Source: DATJFQ01 sp035495555 | Lineage (GTDB): Bacteria > Acidobacteriota > Vicinamibacteria > Vicinamibacterales > 2-12-FULL-66-21 | DNA: 64,000 bases | Direction: 5' to 3' | Assembly (NCBI GenBank): GCA_035495555.1 | Contig: DATJFQ010000047.1 | Coordinates: forward strand, 51,653-115,652 | Shown: positions 1-8,423 of the stretch, piece after piece | Position numbering within the stretch: position 1 is the stretch's first letter | Layout of the letters: each line of letters starts with the position of its first letter | Notes under the pieces: model-generated | Databases searched by the model: none | Told to the model about the DNA's origin: nothing | Seen by the model: the letters and a program-made list of their open reading frames with translations, nothing else | Translations under genes and position numbers: made by a program

Positions 1-87
1 GGCGGGGATGAACAGCGCGCCGCAGACGCCGCACGGGCGCTCGTCCGCGGCCGCGTCGTGACGCAGCGAAATCGTGACCTCGGCCAT
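1..87 (-). CDS. N-terminus of a small putative zinc-binding protein (cut by window edge)
   Basis: Reading leftwards from an ATG at 87, 29 codons stay open to the window edge. The peptide starts MAEVTISLRHD and contains a CGVCG (C-x2-C) knuckle followed by hydrophobic residues, as in short zinc-finger proteins. It is divergent from katG, whose start is 66 bases away. The rest lies outside the window, so the family cannot be named. Calling it a gene rests on the ATG, the open frame and the C-x2-C motif. Confidence 0.45.
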   Translation of the reverse strand, partial: MAEVTISLRHDAAADERPCGVCGALFIPA

Positions 88-153
88 CCCACCAGTGTAT
101 GCGCAACCGCGCGTGCGTTACGCTTGGAGAAATTCGAGAAACAGAGGTTGTCC

Positions 154-2370
154 ATGGAGAAAGAAGACAAGTGCCCGTTTTCGGGTTCGACCAGACCGCG
201 CCCGACCAATGGCGAGTGGTGGCCGAATCGGCTCGACCTGAAGATTCTGCAGCAGGGACATCCACGCGCGGATCCCATGGGACAGGAGTACCACTACTCC
301 GAAGAGTTCAAGACGCTCGATCTCGATGCCGTCAAGAAGGACATCGAGCAGGTGATGACGACATCCCAGGAGTGGTGGCCGGCGGACTTCGGCCACTACG
401 GCCCGCTCCTCATCCGGATGGCCTGGCACAGCGCGGGCACGTACCGCATCAGCGACGGCCGCGGCGGCGCCTCGTCCGGCGCGCAGCGGTTTGCGCCGCT
501 CAATAGCTGGCCTGACAACGTGAACCTGGACAAGGCTCGGCGGCTCCTTTGGCCCGTCAAGCAGAAGTACGGGCGGAAGATCTCGTGGGCCGACCTGATG
601 ATCTTTGCCGGCAACTGCGCGCTCGAGTCGATGGGCTTCAAGACGTTCGGGTTTGGCGGAGGCCGCGAAGACGATTGGGATCCGGCGGAGGTCGACTGGG
701 GCGCCGAGCGCGAGTGGCTCGGCGACTCGCGCTACACCGGCGAACGTGAACTCGATCTCCCGTTGGCGGCCGTGCAGATGGGTCTCATTTACGTCAACCC
801 CGAGGGCCCCAACGGCAATCCGGATCCGCTCAAAGCGGCGCGCGATATCCGTGAGACCTTCCGGCGCATGGCCATGAACGACGAAGAGACCGTTGCGCTA
901 ATCGCGGGCGGCCACACGTTCGGCAAAACCCACGGCGCCGCCGCGGGGACCTACCTCGGCCCTGAACCGGAGGCCGCACCGCTCGAAGCGCAGGGCCTCG
1001 GCTGGAAGAGCAGCTACAAGTCAGGCGTCGGCAGCGATGCGATCACGAGCGGCCTCGAGGTGACCTGGACGACGACGCCGACCAGGTGGGGCAACGGCTT
1101 TTTCAAGAATCTGTTTGAACACGAATGGGAGCTCACGACGAGCCCCGCGGGAGCAAATCAGTGGGTCGCGAAGGACGCCGGCGCAATTATTCCGGACGCG
1201 CAGGATCCCTCGAAGCGTCACAGGCCGACGATGCTGACGACCGACCTGTCGCTGCGGTTCGATCCCGTCTACGAAAAGATCTCGCGGCGCTTCTACGAAC
1301 AACCGGACGAATTCGCGGAGGCATTCGCGAAGGCGTGGTTCAAGCTGACGCATCGCGACATGGGTCCGATCACCCGCTACCTCGGTCCGCTCGTGCCGAA
1401 GGAGCCGCAGATCTGGCAGGATCCCGTTCCGCCGGTCACGCACCAGTTGGTCGATGCGGCCGACATCGCGGCGCTGAAGGAGCAGATCCTCGCGTCCGGC
1501 CTGTCGATCGCGCAGCTCGTATCGACGGCATGGGCATCGGCGTGCACCTATCGGGGTTCCGACAAACGTGGAGGGGCGAACGGCGCGCGCATCCGTCTGG
1601 CGCCGCAGAAGGACTGGGCCGTCAACGACCCGGCCGAACTCGCGAAGGTCCTGGCGACGCTCGAGCGGATCCAGCAGGAGTTCAACCAGACGCAGAAGAA
1701 CGGTACGAAGCAGATCTCGGTTGCCGATCTGATCGTGCTTGGCGGCTGCGCCGCGATTGAACATGCGGCGAAAACGGCCGGCCATGACGTCAACGTCCCC
1801 TTCACGCCTGGGCGCACCGACGCGTCGCAGGAAGACACCGACGTCGAGTCGTTCGCGGTGCTCGAGCCGATGGCCGACGGGTTCCGGAACTACCTTCGCC
1901 CTGGACACAAACGCGCCGCAGAGCACCTGCTGGTCGACAGGGCGACGCTGATGACGCTGAGCGCGCCGGAGATGACCGTGCTCGTCGGGGGCCTGCGCGT
2001 GCTGGGCGCGAACGAGGGGCACTCCGACCAGGGCGTGTTCACCGACACGCCGGGCGTGCTGACGAACGACTTCTTCGTGAATCTGCTGGACATGGCCACC
2101 GAATGGCGACCCACGTCCGCAGCGGCGGAAACCTTCGAAGGTTGCGATCGCAAGACCGGCAAAGTCAGATGGACTGCCAGTCGGGTGGACCTCGTCTTCG
2201 GGGCGCACGCGGGACTGCGGGGGATTGCGGAGGTCTACGCGTGCGACGACGCGAAGGAAAAGTTTGTTCGGGACTTCGCCGCCGCATGGAACAAAGTGAT
2301 GAATCTCGACCGATTCGACGTGGCGTCTGCTGCAGGCCAGGTGGACACGGAGCACAGGGTCGCGATCTGA
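154..2370 (+). CDS. katG: Catalase-peroxidase KatG
   Basis: A bifunctional haem enzyme that decomposes hydrogen peroxide and oxidises small donors. The distal haem triad is seen in RMAWHSAGTYR (Arg88, Trp91, His92, counted from the chosen start). The proximal His lies in GGHTFGKTHGA. The Tyr of YVNPEGPNG is the expected partner of the Met-Tyr-Trp adduct. The second, haem-free peroxidase-like half is present. At 738 aa the length is normal. The ATG at 154 was chosen because GAGG lies 7 bases upstream and MEKEDKCPFSG matches KatG N-termini. An in-frame GTG at 58 would add 32 residues that do not resemble the family. No signal peptide is seen, so it should be cytoplasmic. No OxyR or Fur gene is adjacent. 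Confidence 0.97.
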   Translation: MEKEDKCPFSGSTRPRPTNGEWWPNRLDLKILQQGHPRADPMGQEYHYSEEFKTLDLDAVKKDIEQVMTTSQEWWPADFGHYGPLLIRMAWHSAGTYRISDGRGGASSGAQRFAPLNSWPDNVNLDKARRLLWPVKQKYGRKISWADLMIFAGNCALESMGFKTFGFGGGREDDWDPAEVDWGAEREWLGDSRYTGERELDLPLAAVQMGLIYVNPEGPNGNPDPLKAARDIRETFRRMAMNDEETVALIAGGHTFGKTHGAAAGTYLGPEPEAAPLEAQGLGWKSSYKSGVGSDAITSGLEVTWTTTPTRWGNGFFKNLFEHEWELTTSPAGANQWVAKDAGAIIPDAQDPSKRHRPTMLTTDLSLRFDPVYEKISRRFYEQPDEFAEAFAKAWFKLTHRDMGPITRYLGPLVPKEPQIWQDPVPPVTHQLVDAADIAALKEQILASGLSIAQLVSTAWASACTYRGSDKRGGANGARIRLAPQKDWAVNDPAELAKVLATLERIQQEFNQTQKNGTKQISVADLIVLGGCAAIEHAAKTAGHDVNVPFTPGRTDASQEDTDVESFAVLEPMADGFRNYLRPGHKRAAEHLLVDRATLMTLSAPEMTVLVGGLRVLGANEGHSDQGVFTDTPGVLTNDFFVNLLDMATEWRPTSAAAETFEGCDRKTGKVRWTASRVDLVFGAHAGLRGIAEVYACDDAKEKFVRDFAAAWNKVMNLDRFDVASAAGQVDTEHRVAI

Positions 2371-2393
2371 GAAGCCGGCGGTATGATGCGGCG

Positions 2394-3647
2394 ATGACGA
2401 AGAACCTGCCCGTCGGAGCCGTGCTGCTCTTTGCCGGGACCTTCGCGCTCGCCGTTCATGCCGCCGCACCCGCGCCCCAACAAGGACGCGGACGTGGTGC
2501 TGTCAATCTGCCCGACGGACCCGGCGAGGAACAGGTCGAGAAGTACTGCACCCCGTGCCATCAACTGAACAACATCCCCAACTCCGGCGGCTACACGCGC
2601 CAGGGCTGGCAGGAGCTGATCTCCACGATGGTGGCCCTGCCCAAAGATCAGTCCGACGTCGTGGTCGGCTATCTGGCGGCGCACTTTCCCGAACAGCCGA
2701 GGCCGAAGGCGGTCGTGATCCCGGGCCCCGTCAAGATCACGTTCAGGGAATGGCGCCTTCCGACGCTGGGATCGCGGCCGCACGATCCGCTGGCCGCGGC
2801 GGACGGCACGATCTGGTACACGGGCATGTTCGCGAACGTGCTCGGACGTATCGACCCGGCCACGGGCCGCATCAAGGAATTTCCGATCGACACGCCGCAG
2901 TCGGGCCCCCACGGGCTCACGGCGGACGCCAGCGGCCACATCTGGTTCACGGCGAACTCGAAGGGCTACATCGGACGGCTGGATCCGGCAACGGGACGCA
3001 TCACCGAGTACAAACTGCCGGAAGGCGCGCGCGATCCGCACACACCGCTCTTCGATCGCAACGGCACGTTGTGGTTCACCGTGCAGGGCGGCAACATGGT
3101 CGGAAGACTCGATCCGAAGACCGGCGACGTCAAGGTCGTGAGCTACCCGCAGCCGCGATCGAATCCGTACGGCATGGTCTTCAGCTCGGAGGGCGTGCCC
3201 ATCGTCTGCGAGTTCGGCACCAACAAGATCTCCGCAATCGATCCGAAGACGATGACGATCAAAGAATGGACGCTGCCTCACGCCGAGTCGCGCCCCCGGC
3301 GGATCGCGATCACGAGCGATGATGCCGTGTGGTACGCCGATTATTCCCGAGGCTATCTCGGCCGGCTCGACACGAAGACCGGCCAGGTGAAGGACTGGCC
3401 GTCCCCGGGCGGACCACAGTCGCGGCCGTACGGCATCGTTGCCGTTCACGACGTGATCTGGTACAGCGAATCCGCGGTCCGGCCGAATACGATGGTCCGG
3501 TTCGATCCGAAGACGGAGACATTCCAGACCTGGATCATTCCTGGAGGCGGCGGAGTGGTCCGCAACATGTCGGTCACGCGCGACGGCGACATCGCGATCG
3601 CGGAGAGCGGCGTGAACAAAGTGGGGCTCGTCGTCATCGGAAAGTAA
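2394..3647 (+). CDS. Secreted mono-haem / Vgb-like beta-propeller protein
   Basis: 417 aa. A signal peptide (MTKNLPVGAVLLFAGTFALA, then an AHAAAP-like cleavage region) is followed by a short cytochrome-like segment with C52-T-P-C55-H56. From about residue 105 there are repeated blades of the type IWYTGMFANVLGRIDPATG or LWFTVQGGNMVGRLDPKTG. These are typical of the virginiamycin B lyase (Vgb)/streptogramin lyase propeller family. Such proteins in environmental bacteria are often not antibiotic lyases, and the haem motif argues for a periplasmic redox or sensing role. The ATG lies 23 bases after katG, so co-transcription with it is plausible. The real substrate is unknown. Confidence 0.8.
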   Translation: MTKNLPVGAVLLFAGTFALAVHAAAPAPQQGRGRGAVNLPDGPGEEQVEKYCTPCHQLNNIPNSGGYTRQGWQELISTMVALPKDQSDVVVGYLAAHFPEQPRPKAVVIPGPVKITFREWRLPTLGSRPHDPLAAADGTIWYTGMFANVLGRIDPATGRIKEFPIDTPQSGPHGLTADASGHIWFTANSKGYIGRLDPATGRITEYKLPEGARDPHTPLFDRNGTLWFTVQGGNMVGRLDPKTGDVKVVSYPQPRSNPYGMVFSSEGVPIVCEFGTNKISAIDPKTMTIKEWTLPHAESRPRRIAITSDDAVWYADYSRGYLGRLDTKTGQVKDWPSPGGPQSRPYGIVAVHDVIWYSESAVRPNTMVRFDPKTETFQTWIIPGGGGVVRNMSVTRDGDIAIAESGVNKVGLVVIGK

Positions 3648-4088
3648 ATGGAACCGGACATCCGGCGGATGCGGAGCGCTGACGCGGAAGCGGTTGCGGG
3701 GTTGTGCGGCCAGCTCGGATATCCGTCGACTCGCGATGAGATTGCACACCGCTGGGCGCGCCTTGCCGGCGATCCGGCCCACGCGGTGTTCGTCGCCGTC
3801 GACGACGGCCGCCCTGTCGGCTGGATCCATGTAGCCGTCCGGCCGCTGCTCGAGTTCGACCTGTCCGCCGAGATCTGGGGGCTCGTCGTCGACGAGGCGT
3901 CGCGCGGAGCGGGCGTCGGGCTGCTCCTGCTGAACAGCGCGGAGCGGTGGGCTGCGGAGAACGGCTGCCGGGCGGTGCGTGTGCGCTCGCGAATTGCACG
4001 TGCCCGCGCGCATGCGTTCTACGAACGCCACGGATATGTGAAGTCGAAGACGCAGCACGTCTTCGAAAAGCCGCTCGGGCCGGGTTGA
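3648..4088 (+). CDS. GNAT family N-acetyltransferase
   Basis: 146 aa. The acetyl-CoA binding motif A is seen as LVVDEASRGAGVGLLLLNSAERWA (middle of the protein), with the usual Arg/Gly loop R-G-A-G-V-G. The C-terminal strand ARAHAFYERHGY is the usual motif B of the GNAT fold. The ATG directly follows the TAA of the preceding propeller gene, so the two are probably translated from one message. The acceptor substrate cannot be told from sequence. Confidence 0.88.
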   Translation: MEPDIRRMRSADAEAVAGLCGQLGYPSTRDEIAHRWARLAGDPAHAVFVAVDDGRPVGWIHVAVRPLLEFDLSAEIWGLVVDEASRGAGVGLLLLNSAERWAAENGCRAVRVRSRIARARAHAFYERHGYVKSKTQHVFEKPLGPG

Positions 4089-4142
4089 TAGCCGTCGTGC
4101 CGGGCCTCGATGGTTACTGCTTTCGAGCCATCGACGGTTTTC

Positions 4143-5126
4143 TCAGCTTGCGGCGGCTTTCTTCTTCCGCATCTGAACTTCGCGGCCGCCATCGACGAAG
4201 TCCACGCGATCCATCAGGGTGTTGATCAGGAACACACCGCGTCCGCTCGACTTGAACAGGTTCTCCGAGGTGAGCGGATTGGGAACGGCTGCGGCATCGA
4301 ACCCGGTCCCGGGGTCGCGGACGACGATGACGACTTCTCCGGACGCTTCGACCATCAGGCAGCACTGCACGTGTTTGGTCTCATCGTTGTGGCAACCGTG
4401 TCGAATGGCGTTCGCGATGGCTTCCTGCACCGAAAGTTCGACGGCGATCACGTCGTTCTCCTGCCAGCCTTTTTCACGCAACACCGCCGTGACGCCTTCG
4501 GCGACCCGCGGAATGGCGGATGGGTCCGCGGGGATTGTGAGATCCAACTGACACGTCGAGCAGAACGGAATCAGCCCGCTCAAGGTGGCCACTTCGGCTT
4601 CGGCCCGATCGCGCGCGGCCAGCGCGTCTCTGAGCTCGTGCAGATTGCGGCGGAGTTCGAGCTGCCCTTCCACCTGGCGGCGGAGCGCATCGAGCGCCTC
4701 TCGCTGGCTGTCGGTCAGGGTGCGGGGAACACGGTCGATCACACAGAGCGTACCCAGCGCCTCCCCTTCACGGGCCAGCAGCGGCGCGCCGGCGTAGAAG
4801 CGGAAGAACGGGCCGCCGGCGACGAACGGGTTGTCGCGGAACCGCACATCCTCGCGCGCGTCCGGGATGATGAAGAGGCCCGACTGCTCGATGGCGTGCG
4901 AACAGAACGACACGGCGCGCGAGGTCTGCGTGACCGCGATGCCGGGATGGGCTTTGAACCATTGCCGGTCCGCATCGACGAGGGAGATGAGCGCGATCGG
5001 CGTCTCGCAGATGTGCGACGCCAGCAGCGCGAGATCGTCGAAGGCGATCTCCGGCTCGGTATCGAGAATGCGGTATTGACGCAGCGCGGCGAGCCGCGAG
5101 CTCTCGTCGTGCGAGACAGTGGCCAT
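4143..5126 (-). CDS. GAF domain / RsbW-like anti-sigma serine kinase
   Basis: 327 aa in two parts. Residues about 20-165 form a GAF domain (RILDTEPEIAFDDL, ISLVDADRQWFKAHPG) of the kind that precedes signalling outputs. After a short coiled linker and a CSTC motif, residues about 195-320 form an HATPase_c_2 domain with an N-box (VELSVQEAIANAIRHGC) and a G-box (VRDPGTGFD). This is the RsbW/SpoIIAB class that binds or phosphorylates STAS antagonists. The STAS gene lies 3 bases upstream on the same strand, which supports a partner-switching module. No cognate sigma factor or PP2C phosphatase is nearby. Confidence 0.88.
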   Translation of the reverse strand: MATVSHDESSRLAALRQYRILDTEPEIAFDDLALLASHICETPIALISLVDADRQWFKAHPGIAVTQTSRAVSFCSHAIEQSGLFIIPDAREDVRFRDNPFVAGGPFFRFYAGAPLLAREGEALGTLCVIDRVPRTLTDSQREALDALRRQVEGQLELRRNLHELRDALAARDRAEAEVATLSGLIPFCSTCQLDLTIPADPSAIPRVAEGVTAVLREKGWQENDVIAVELSVQEAIANAIRHGCHNDETKHVQCCLMVEASGEVVIVVRDPGTGFDAAAVPNPLTSENLFKSSGRGVFLINTLMDRVDFVDGGREVQMRKKKAAAS

Positions 5127-5129
5127 GAA

Positions 5130-5489
5130 TCAGGTCCTCGCGTTGGGTTCGAAGCTTCGGATGGCTGCGTCTTCGTCGTCGAACGTTTCAATGATGTCGG
5201 TCAGCTTGGCGATGCTGAGCACGTGGCGGCTGCGTGGAGACGGCCGCAGGAGCTTGAGGTCTCCACCCCTGCCGCGCAGGCTCACGTACTTGGAGGCGAT
5301 CACGCCGACACCGAAGCTGTCGAGATGGGTGACGTGGCGCAGATCGAGCAGCAGTTTCAGATGCCCGCCGGCCACGAGCTCAGTGATGCGCGCCCGCAGC
5401 AGCGCCGCGCCTTCATAGAACATCACCTGAGGCGGGACCTCCAGGATGACGACGTCGCCGATGGAGCGCTCTGAAATCGAGATCGCCAC
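5130..5489 (-). CDS. STAS-domain anti-sigma factor antagonist
   Basis: 119 aa, a single STAS domain (MAISISERSIGDVVILEVPP to the end). The conserved phosphoacceptor region is LRHVTHLDSFGVGVIASKY, in which DSFGVG carries the Ser normally phosphorylated by an RsbW-type kinase. Its stop is separated from the start of the GAF-kinase gene by 3 bases, so the two form an operon and a likely switch pair. The C-terminal tail (about 20 residues) extends past the usual domain end. Confidence 0.9.
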   Translation of the reverse strand: MAISISERSIGDVVILEVPPQVMFYEGAALLRARITELVAGGHLKLLLDLRHVTHLDSFGVGVIASKYVSLRGRGGDLKLLRPSPRSRHVLSIAKLTDIIETFDDEDAAIRSFEPNART

Positions 5490-5509
5490 GACCGCAGGCG
5501 GATTATACG

Positions 5510-5597
5510 CGAGGCGCGAGGCCCGGGGGCGGAGGCGCGAGGCGGGAGGCGGGAGGCGCGGGGCGCGAGGCGGGAGGCGCGAGGGGGCGATGGGGGA
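5510..5597. repeat. G-rich low-complexity intergenic repeat
   Basis: About 88 bases built from short units such as GCGCGAGGC and GGGAGGC, in the gap between the STAS gene start and the PLP enzyme gene. The same vocabulary, in reverse complement, occurs at 28161-28205 and at 63655-63690. The run ends in GGGGGCGATGGGGG. This resembles the outer arm (GCGATGGGG) of the palindromic repeat at 63.7-64.0 kb, so this may be a degraded relative of that element. Confidence 0.6.
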
Positions 5598-5616
5598 AAG
5601 GATACAGTGGGAGGTT

Positions 5617-6741
5617 ATGGCTTTTCAGTGGCTCCCCGCCGCGGTCGAGGACAGGCTCGAAGACGTCGACACGCCGGCGTTGATCCTCGATCTCGAGCGC
5701 TTCGAGGCGAACCTTCAGCGAATGCGCGAGGCGGCCGCCCGTCTCGACGTGCGCGTCCGCCCGCACGCGAAGAGCCATAAATGCCCCGAGATCGCGCGCC
5801 GCCAGATGGGTGCGGGTGCGATCGGCATCTGCTGCCAGAAGGTCACCGAAGCCGAGGTGTTCCTCGCGGCCGGCATCGACAACGTCCTCATCACGAACGA
5901 GGTGGTGGGCGGACGCAAACTGGAGCGGCTGGCGCAACTCGGCCGACGCTATCCCGCTGCGCGACTGGGCGTGTGCGTAGACGACGTGGAGGTCGTGCAT
6001 CGACTGGCGGGGACGTGTTCGAGGGAAGGCGCACGCCTCGATGTGTACGTCGAGATCGACGTCGGACAGAATCGCTGCGGGGTGGCGACTCCGGCAGAGG
6101 TCCTGACGCTGGCGCACGCGATCGTTGCCTGTCCGAGTTTCACGTTCATGGGTCTGCACGCGTACGCGGGGAGCGCACAGCACCGCCGCCGAGTGGCCGA
6201 GCGGCGCGGGGCGATTGAGGCCGCAGCCCGGAAGGCGGACGAGGCGAGGGCCGCGCTCAGCGCCGCGCGCCTGCGCTGCGAGATCGTGACGGGCGGCGGC
6301 ACCGGGACGTTCATGTACGAGGCGGCCAGCCGGATCTACAACGAAGTGCAGCCCGGCTCGTACGTGCTGATGGATACCGACTACGCGCGGAACGATCAGG
6401 ACATCGATGCGCCCCGGTTCGATCACGCGCTCCTGATCCTGGCCACGGTCATGAGCGTGCGTGGCGATCGCGCCACGCTCGACGCCGGGCTGAAGGCGTT
6501 CTCCACCGACTCCGGCCTGCCGTCGCCCGCGTTTGACGGATGGCGCGTCGCGAACATCTCCGATGAGCACACCGTGCTGCACCGCATTGGCGATAGACCG
6601 TCGTTGCACCTGGGCGAAAAGGTGCTGCTCATCCCCAGCCACTGCGACCCGACGGTCAACCTTCACGACTGGTTCGTGGCCGTGCGTGAGGGTACGGTCG
6701 AAGCCCTGTGGGCAATCGACGCCCGCGGCGCGGTGTTTTAG
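5617..6741 (+). CDS. D-threonine aldolase / D-serine dehydratase family PLP enzyme
   Basis: 374 aa. The N-terminal alanine-racemase-like barrel begins VDTPALILDLERFEANL and has RPHAKSHK, whose last Lys is the expected Schiff-base residue for PLP. The C-terminal domain contains DEHTVLHR and HCDPTVNLHDW. These match the His/Cys metal ligands of the metal-dependent D-threonine aldolase/D-serine dehydratase fold. The reaction is therefore probably on a D-hydroxy-amino acid, but the exact substrate is open. The ATG at 5617 has GGGAGG at 5609-5614. In-frame codons further upstream fall in the repeat and are unlikely to be translated. Confidence 0.88.
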   Translation: MAFQWLPAAVEDRLEDVDTPALILDLERFEANLQRMREAAARLDVRVRPHAKSHKCPEIARRQMGAGAIGICCQKVTEAEVFLAAGIDNVLITNEVVGGRKLERLAQLGRRYPAARLGVCVDDVEVVHRLAGTCSREGARLDVYVEIDVGQNRCGVATPAEVLTLAHAIVACPSFTFMGLHAYAGSAQHRRRVAERRGAIEAAARKADEARAALSAARLRCEIVTGGGTGTFMYEAASRIYNEVQPGSYVLMDTDYARNDQDIDAPRFDHALLILATVMSVRGDRATLDAGLKAFSTDSGLPSPAFDGWRVANISDEHTVLHRIGDRPSLHLGEKVLLIPSHCDPTVNLHDWFVAVREGTVEALWAIDARGAVF

Positions 6742-6805
6742 CCTGCCGGCGTCCGGGACGCTGCTCGCGGACATCCGATTCATCCTCCCGCTGAAATGCG
6801 CTGGC

Positions 6806-8026
6806 TCAGTACGTATCGAAATGGTATCCGAAATGGCGCAGGCGATCGTAGGAGAGGGACAACCACCGTCCGTTCTCGTTTTTCAGAATGCGCTCGATCT
6901 CGTGGGCGTCGACAGGGGTTCGGGCGATCGCGAGCCTCACCGCCGCTGACGATATCGCGTACGAACCCTGCGGCGAGCCGCTGATTCCGCGCCACGCGGT
7001 GAGCGCTTCCGATCGACGATGGCCCTGCCAGTAGATCGCGCCTCTGAGAAACCGTGCGTCGTTTGCAGCCGGAGTGTTGGACAAATCGTCCGCGACTCGC
7101 CCGAGAATCGTCAGTCGCACGTGGTCGTAGTACGCATCGATCTGTTGACGGCCTATCAACCCGCGTCGCGTCAGCTCGGCGCGGTATGCCTGCCGGATTC
7201 GAAGAAGAAGCGCGTACGCGTCGGGATTCGACCGGCGTGTCAGGTCGAGTTCCGAAGGCGGATCAGTCTCGAGCAGCACGTGCAACGCATCCTGCTCTGC
7301 CTGCACGATCGTGTCGAGCAGCAGGAGCAGCTCTGCGCTCTCCTCTGTTGACGGATGCGACGCGGCGTACGTTCGAATGAAGCCGATGAAGCTGACGTGA
7401 TCGGCAGCGAGTGCCAACTGCGTCCAGAGCCGTGGATCGCGCGAGTCCTTGTCGACGTAGGGCTGCAGCGCGTTCTGCTCGCGGTAGCCTCGCAGGATTG
7501 CTGGGAGGCTTCCTCCCGGCCCGTGCGTCGCAATCAGCTTCGCAATGATCTGGAAGGCCTCCCACCGGCCGCGTCGTGCCCATGAGCGGTCGACGATGGA
7601 CTGGATCGCACGCTCGTCGAGGAGGAGCTGCGCGGCTGGATGAGGCCCCTCATCTGAGGCCTCGTGCTCCAACGAGGGGGCGCCGACCGACGCCGGATTC
7701 GGAAAAAAGCTGTCGATCGCGAGTCCGGGGATGAGAGCCGGGAACAACAGGTGCATCCGCGCCGCGATCGCGTTCACATCGATCCGAAGGTGCGGCAGCG
7801 TGAGCGCCTTCAACCCGTTGCGGACGTCGGCGGAGGCCGGTTCCACTCCGTTGACGCGCTGCAACCCGGGAAACTTCGGATCGTCGCGGGGCGCGACCAC
7901 GAACGCGCGAATGGTGGAATCGGGAAGATCGCTGTGCACATGGAGAGGCCAAACGAGGACGGCCGCGAGCAGCACGTGCAGCATGACCGACGCGGCAAAT
8001 GCCATCCCGGGCCGCCGGATCCGCAT
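6806..8026 (-). CDS. Unknown membrane-anchored protein, PadR-linked
   Basis: 406 aa, family not recognised. One N-terminal membrane segment (about residues 9-27, MAFAASVMLHVLLAAVLVWP) resembles a TonB-type anchor. The rest is soluble, probably periplasmic and helix-rich, with many Leu/Ala heptad-like stretches and no obvious catalytic motif. It is divergent from a padR gene, and the 43-base spacer holds a shared palindrome. The ATG at 8026 lies only about 10 bases from a CATAAT box, so the message would be nearly leaderless. PadR control is inferred from this arrangement. Confidence 0.7.
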   Translation of the reverse strand: MRIRRPGMAFAASVMLHVLLAAVLVWPLHVHSDLPDSTIRAFVVAPRDDPKFPGLQRVNGVEPASADVRNGLKALTLPHLRIDVNAIAARMHLLFPALIPGLAIDSFFPNPASVGAPSLEHEASDEGPHPAAQLLLDERAIQSIVDRSWARRGRWEAFQIIAKLIATHGPGGSLPAILRGYREQNALQPYVDKDSRDPRLWTQLALAADHVSFIGFIRTYAASHPSTEESAELLLLLDTIVQAEQDALHVLLETDPPSELDLTRRSNPDAYALLLRIRQAYRAELTRRGLIGRQQIDAYYDHVRLTILGRVADDLSNTPAANDARFLRGAIYWQGHRRSEALTAWRGISGSPQGSYAISSAAVRLAIARTPVDAHEIERILKNENGRWLSLSYDRLRHFGYHFDTY

Positions 8027-8035
8027 GTCGATTGC

Positions 8036-8061
8036 ATTATGAGCAGATATCTGCTTATAAT
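8036..8061. promoter_or_regulatory. Palindromic operator with two divergent promoters (candidate PadR site)
   Basis: A 26-base near-perfect palindrome whose core is the perfect 14-mer agcagatatctgct (8042-8055). On the plus strand TTGCAT (8032-8037), 18 bases, then TATAAT (8056-8061) form a promoter just before the padR ATG at 8070. On the minus strand TTGATT (8064-8059), 17 bases, then CATAAT (8041-8036) form a promoter just before the ATG at 8026. The palindrome fills both spacers, so a bound dimer would block both genes. PadR as the ligand is inferred from position. Confidence 0.75.
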
Positions 8062-8069
8062 CAAGACCG

Positions 8070-8423
8070 ATGAAGCGAAAGAAGGGAGCGCTCGTTCCGC
8101 TGGAGATCGGAATCCTTTCGGCGCTCGCGCTCGCACGAAAAGACCACGTGTCTGAGACACACGGATTTCAGATCGCCAAGCTGCTGCAGGACGGCGCCCG
8201 CGCGCGCCTGCTGACCGCGCACGGAACGCTGTACCGCGCGCTCGGCCGCCTCGAACAGATGGGGCTGCTCGACAGCCGCTGGGAGGATCCACACATCGCC
8301 GCCGCTGATGGGCGGCCGGTGCGACGCTTGTACCGGCTGACCGACGCAGGGCTGAGCGCGTTGGCGAGACGGCGCGCCGAGACGCGAGCGCCCCTTCGGC
8401 GACGACAGCTGGCTCGCGCATGA
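8070..8423 (+). CDS. PadR family transcriptional regulator
   Basis: 117 aa. The winged-helix pattern of PadR is visible: EIGILSALAL, HGFQIAKLLQDG, HGTLYRALGRLEQMGLLDSRWED, and the wing strand VRRLYRLTDAGLSAL. The protein lacks the long C-terminal helix of classical PadR, so it belongs to the short class. The start is close to the TATAAT box, giving little or no leader. The stop overlaps the next ATG (ATGA at 8420), which couples the two genes. Autoregulation through the adjoining palindrome is likely. Confidence 0.92.
   Translation: MKRKKGALVPLEIGILSALALARKDHVSETHGFQIAKLLQDGARARLLTAHGTLYRALGRLEQMGLLDSRWEDPHIAAADGRPVRRLYRLTDAGLSALARRRAETRAPLRRRQLARA

Noticed and set aside
2235..4058. 607-aa minus-strand open frame
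   Set aside because: It is the shadow of the haem/Vgb-like and acetyltransferase genes.
4110..5474. 454-aa plus-strand open frame
   Set aside because: It is opposite the GAF-kinase and STAS genes, both with clear motifs.
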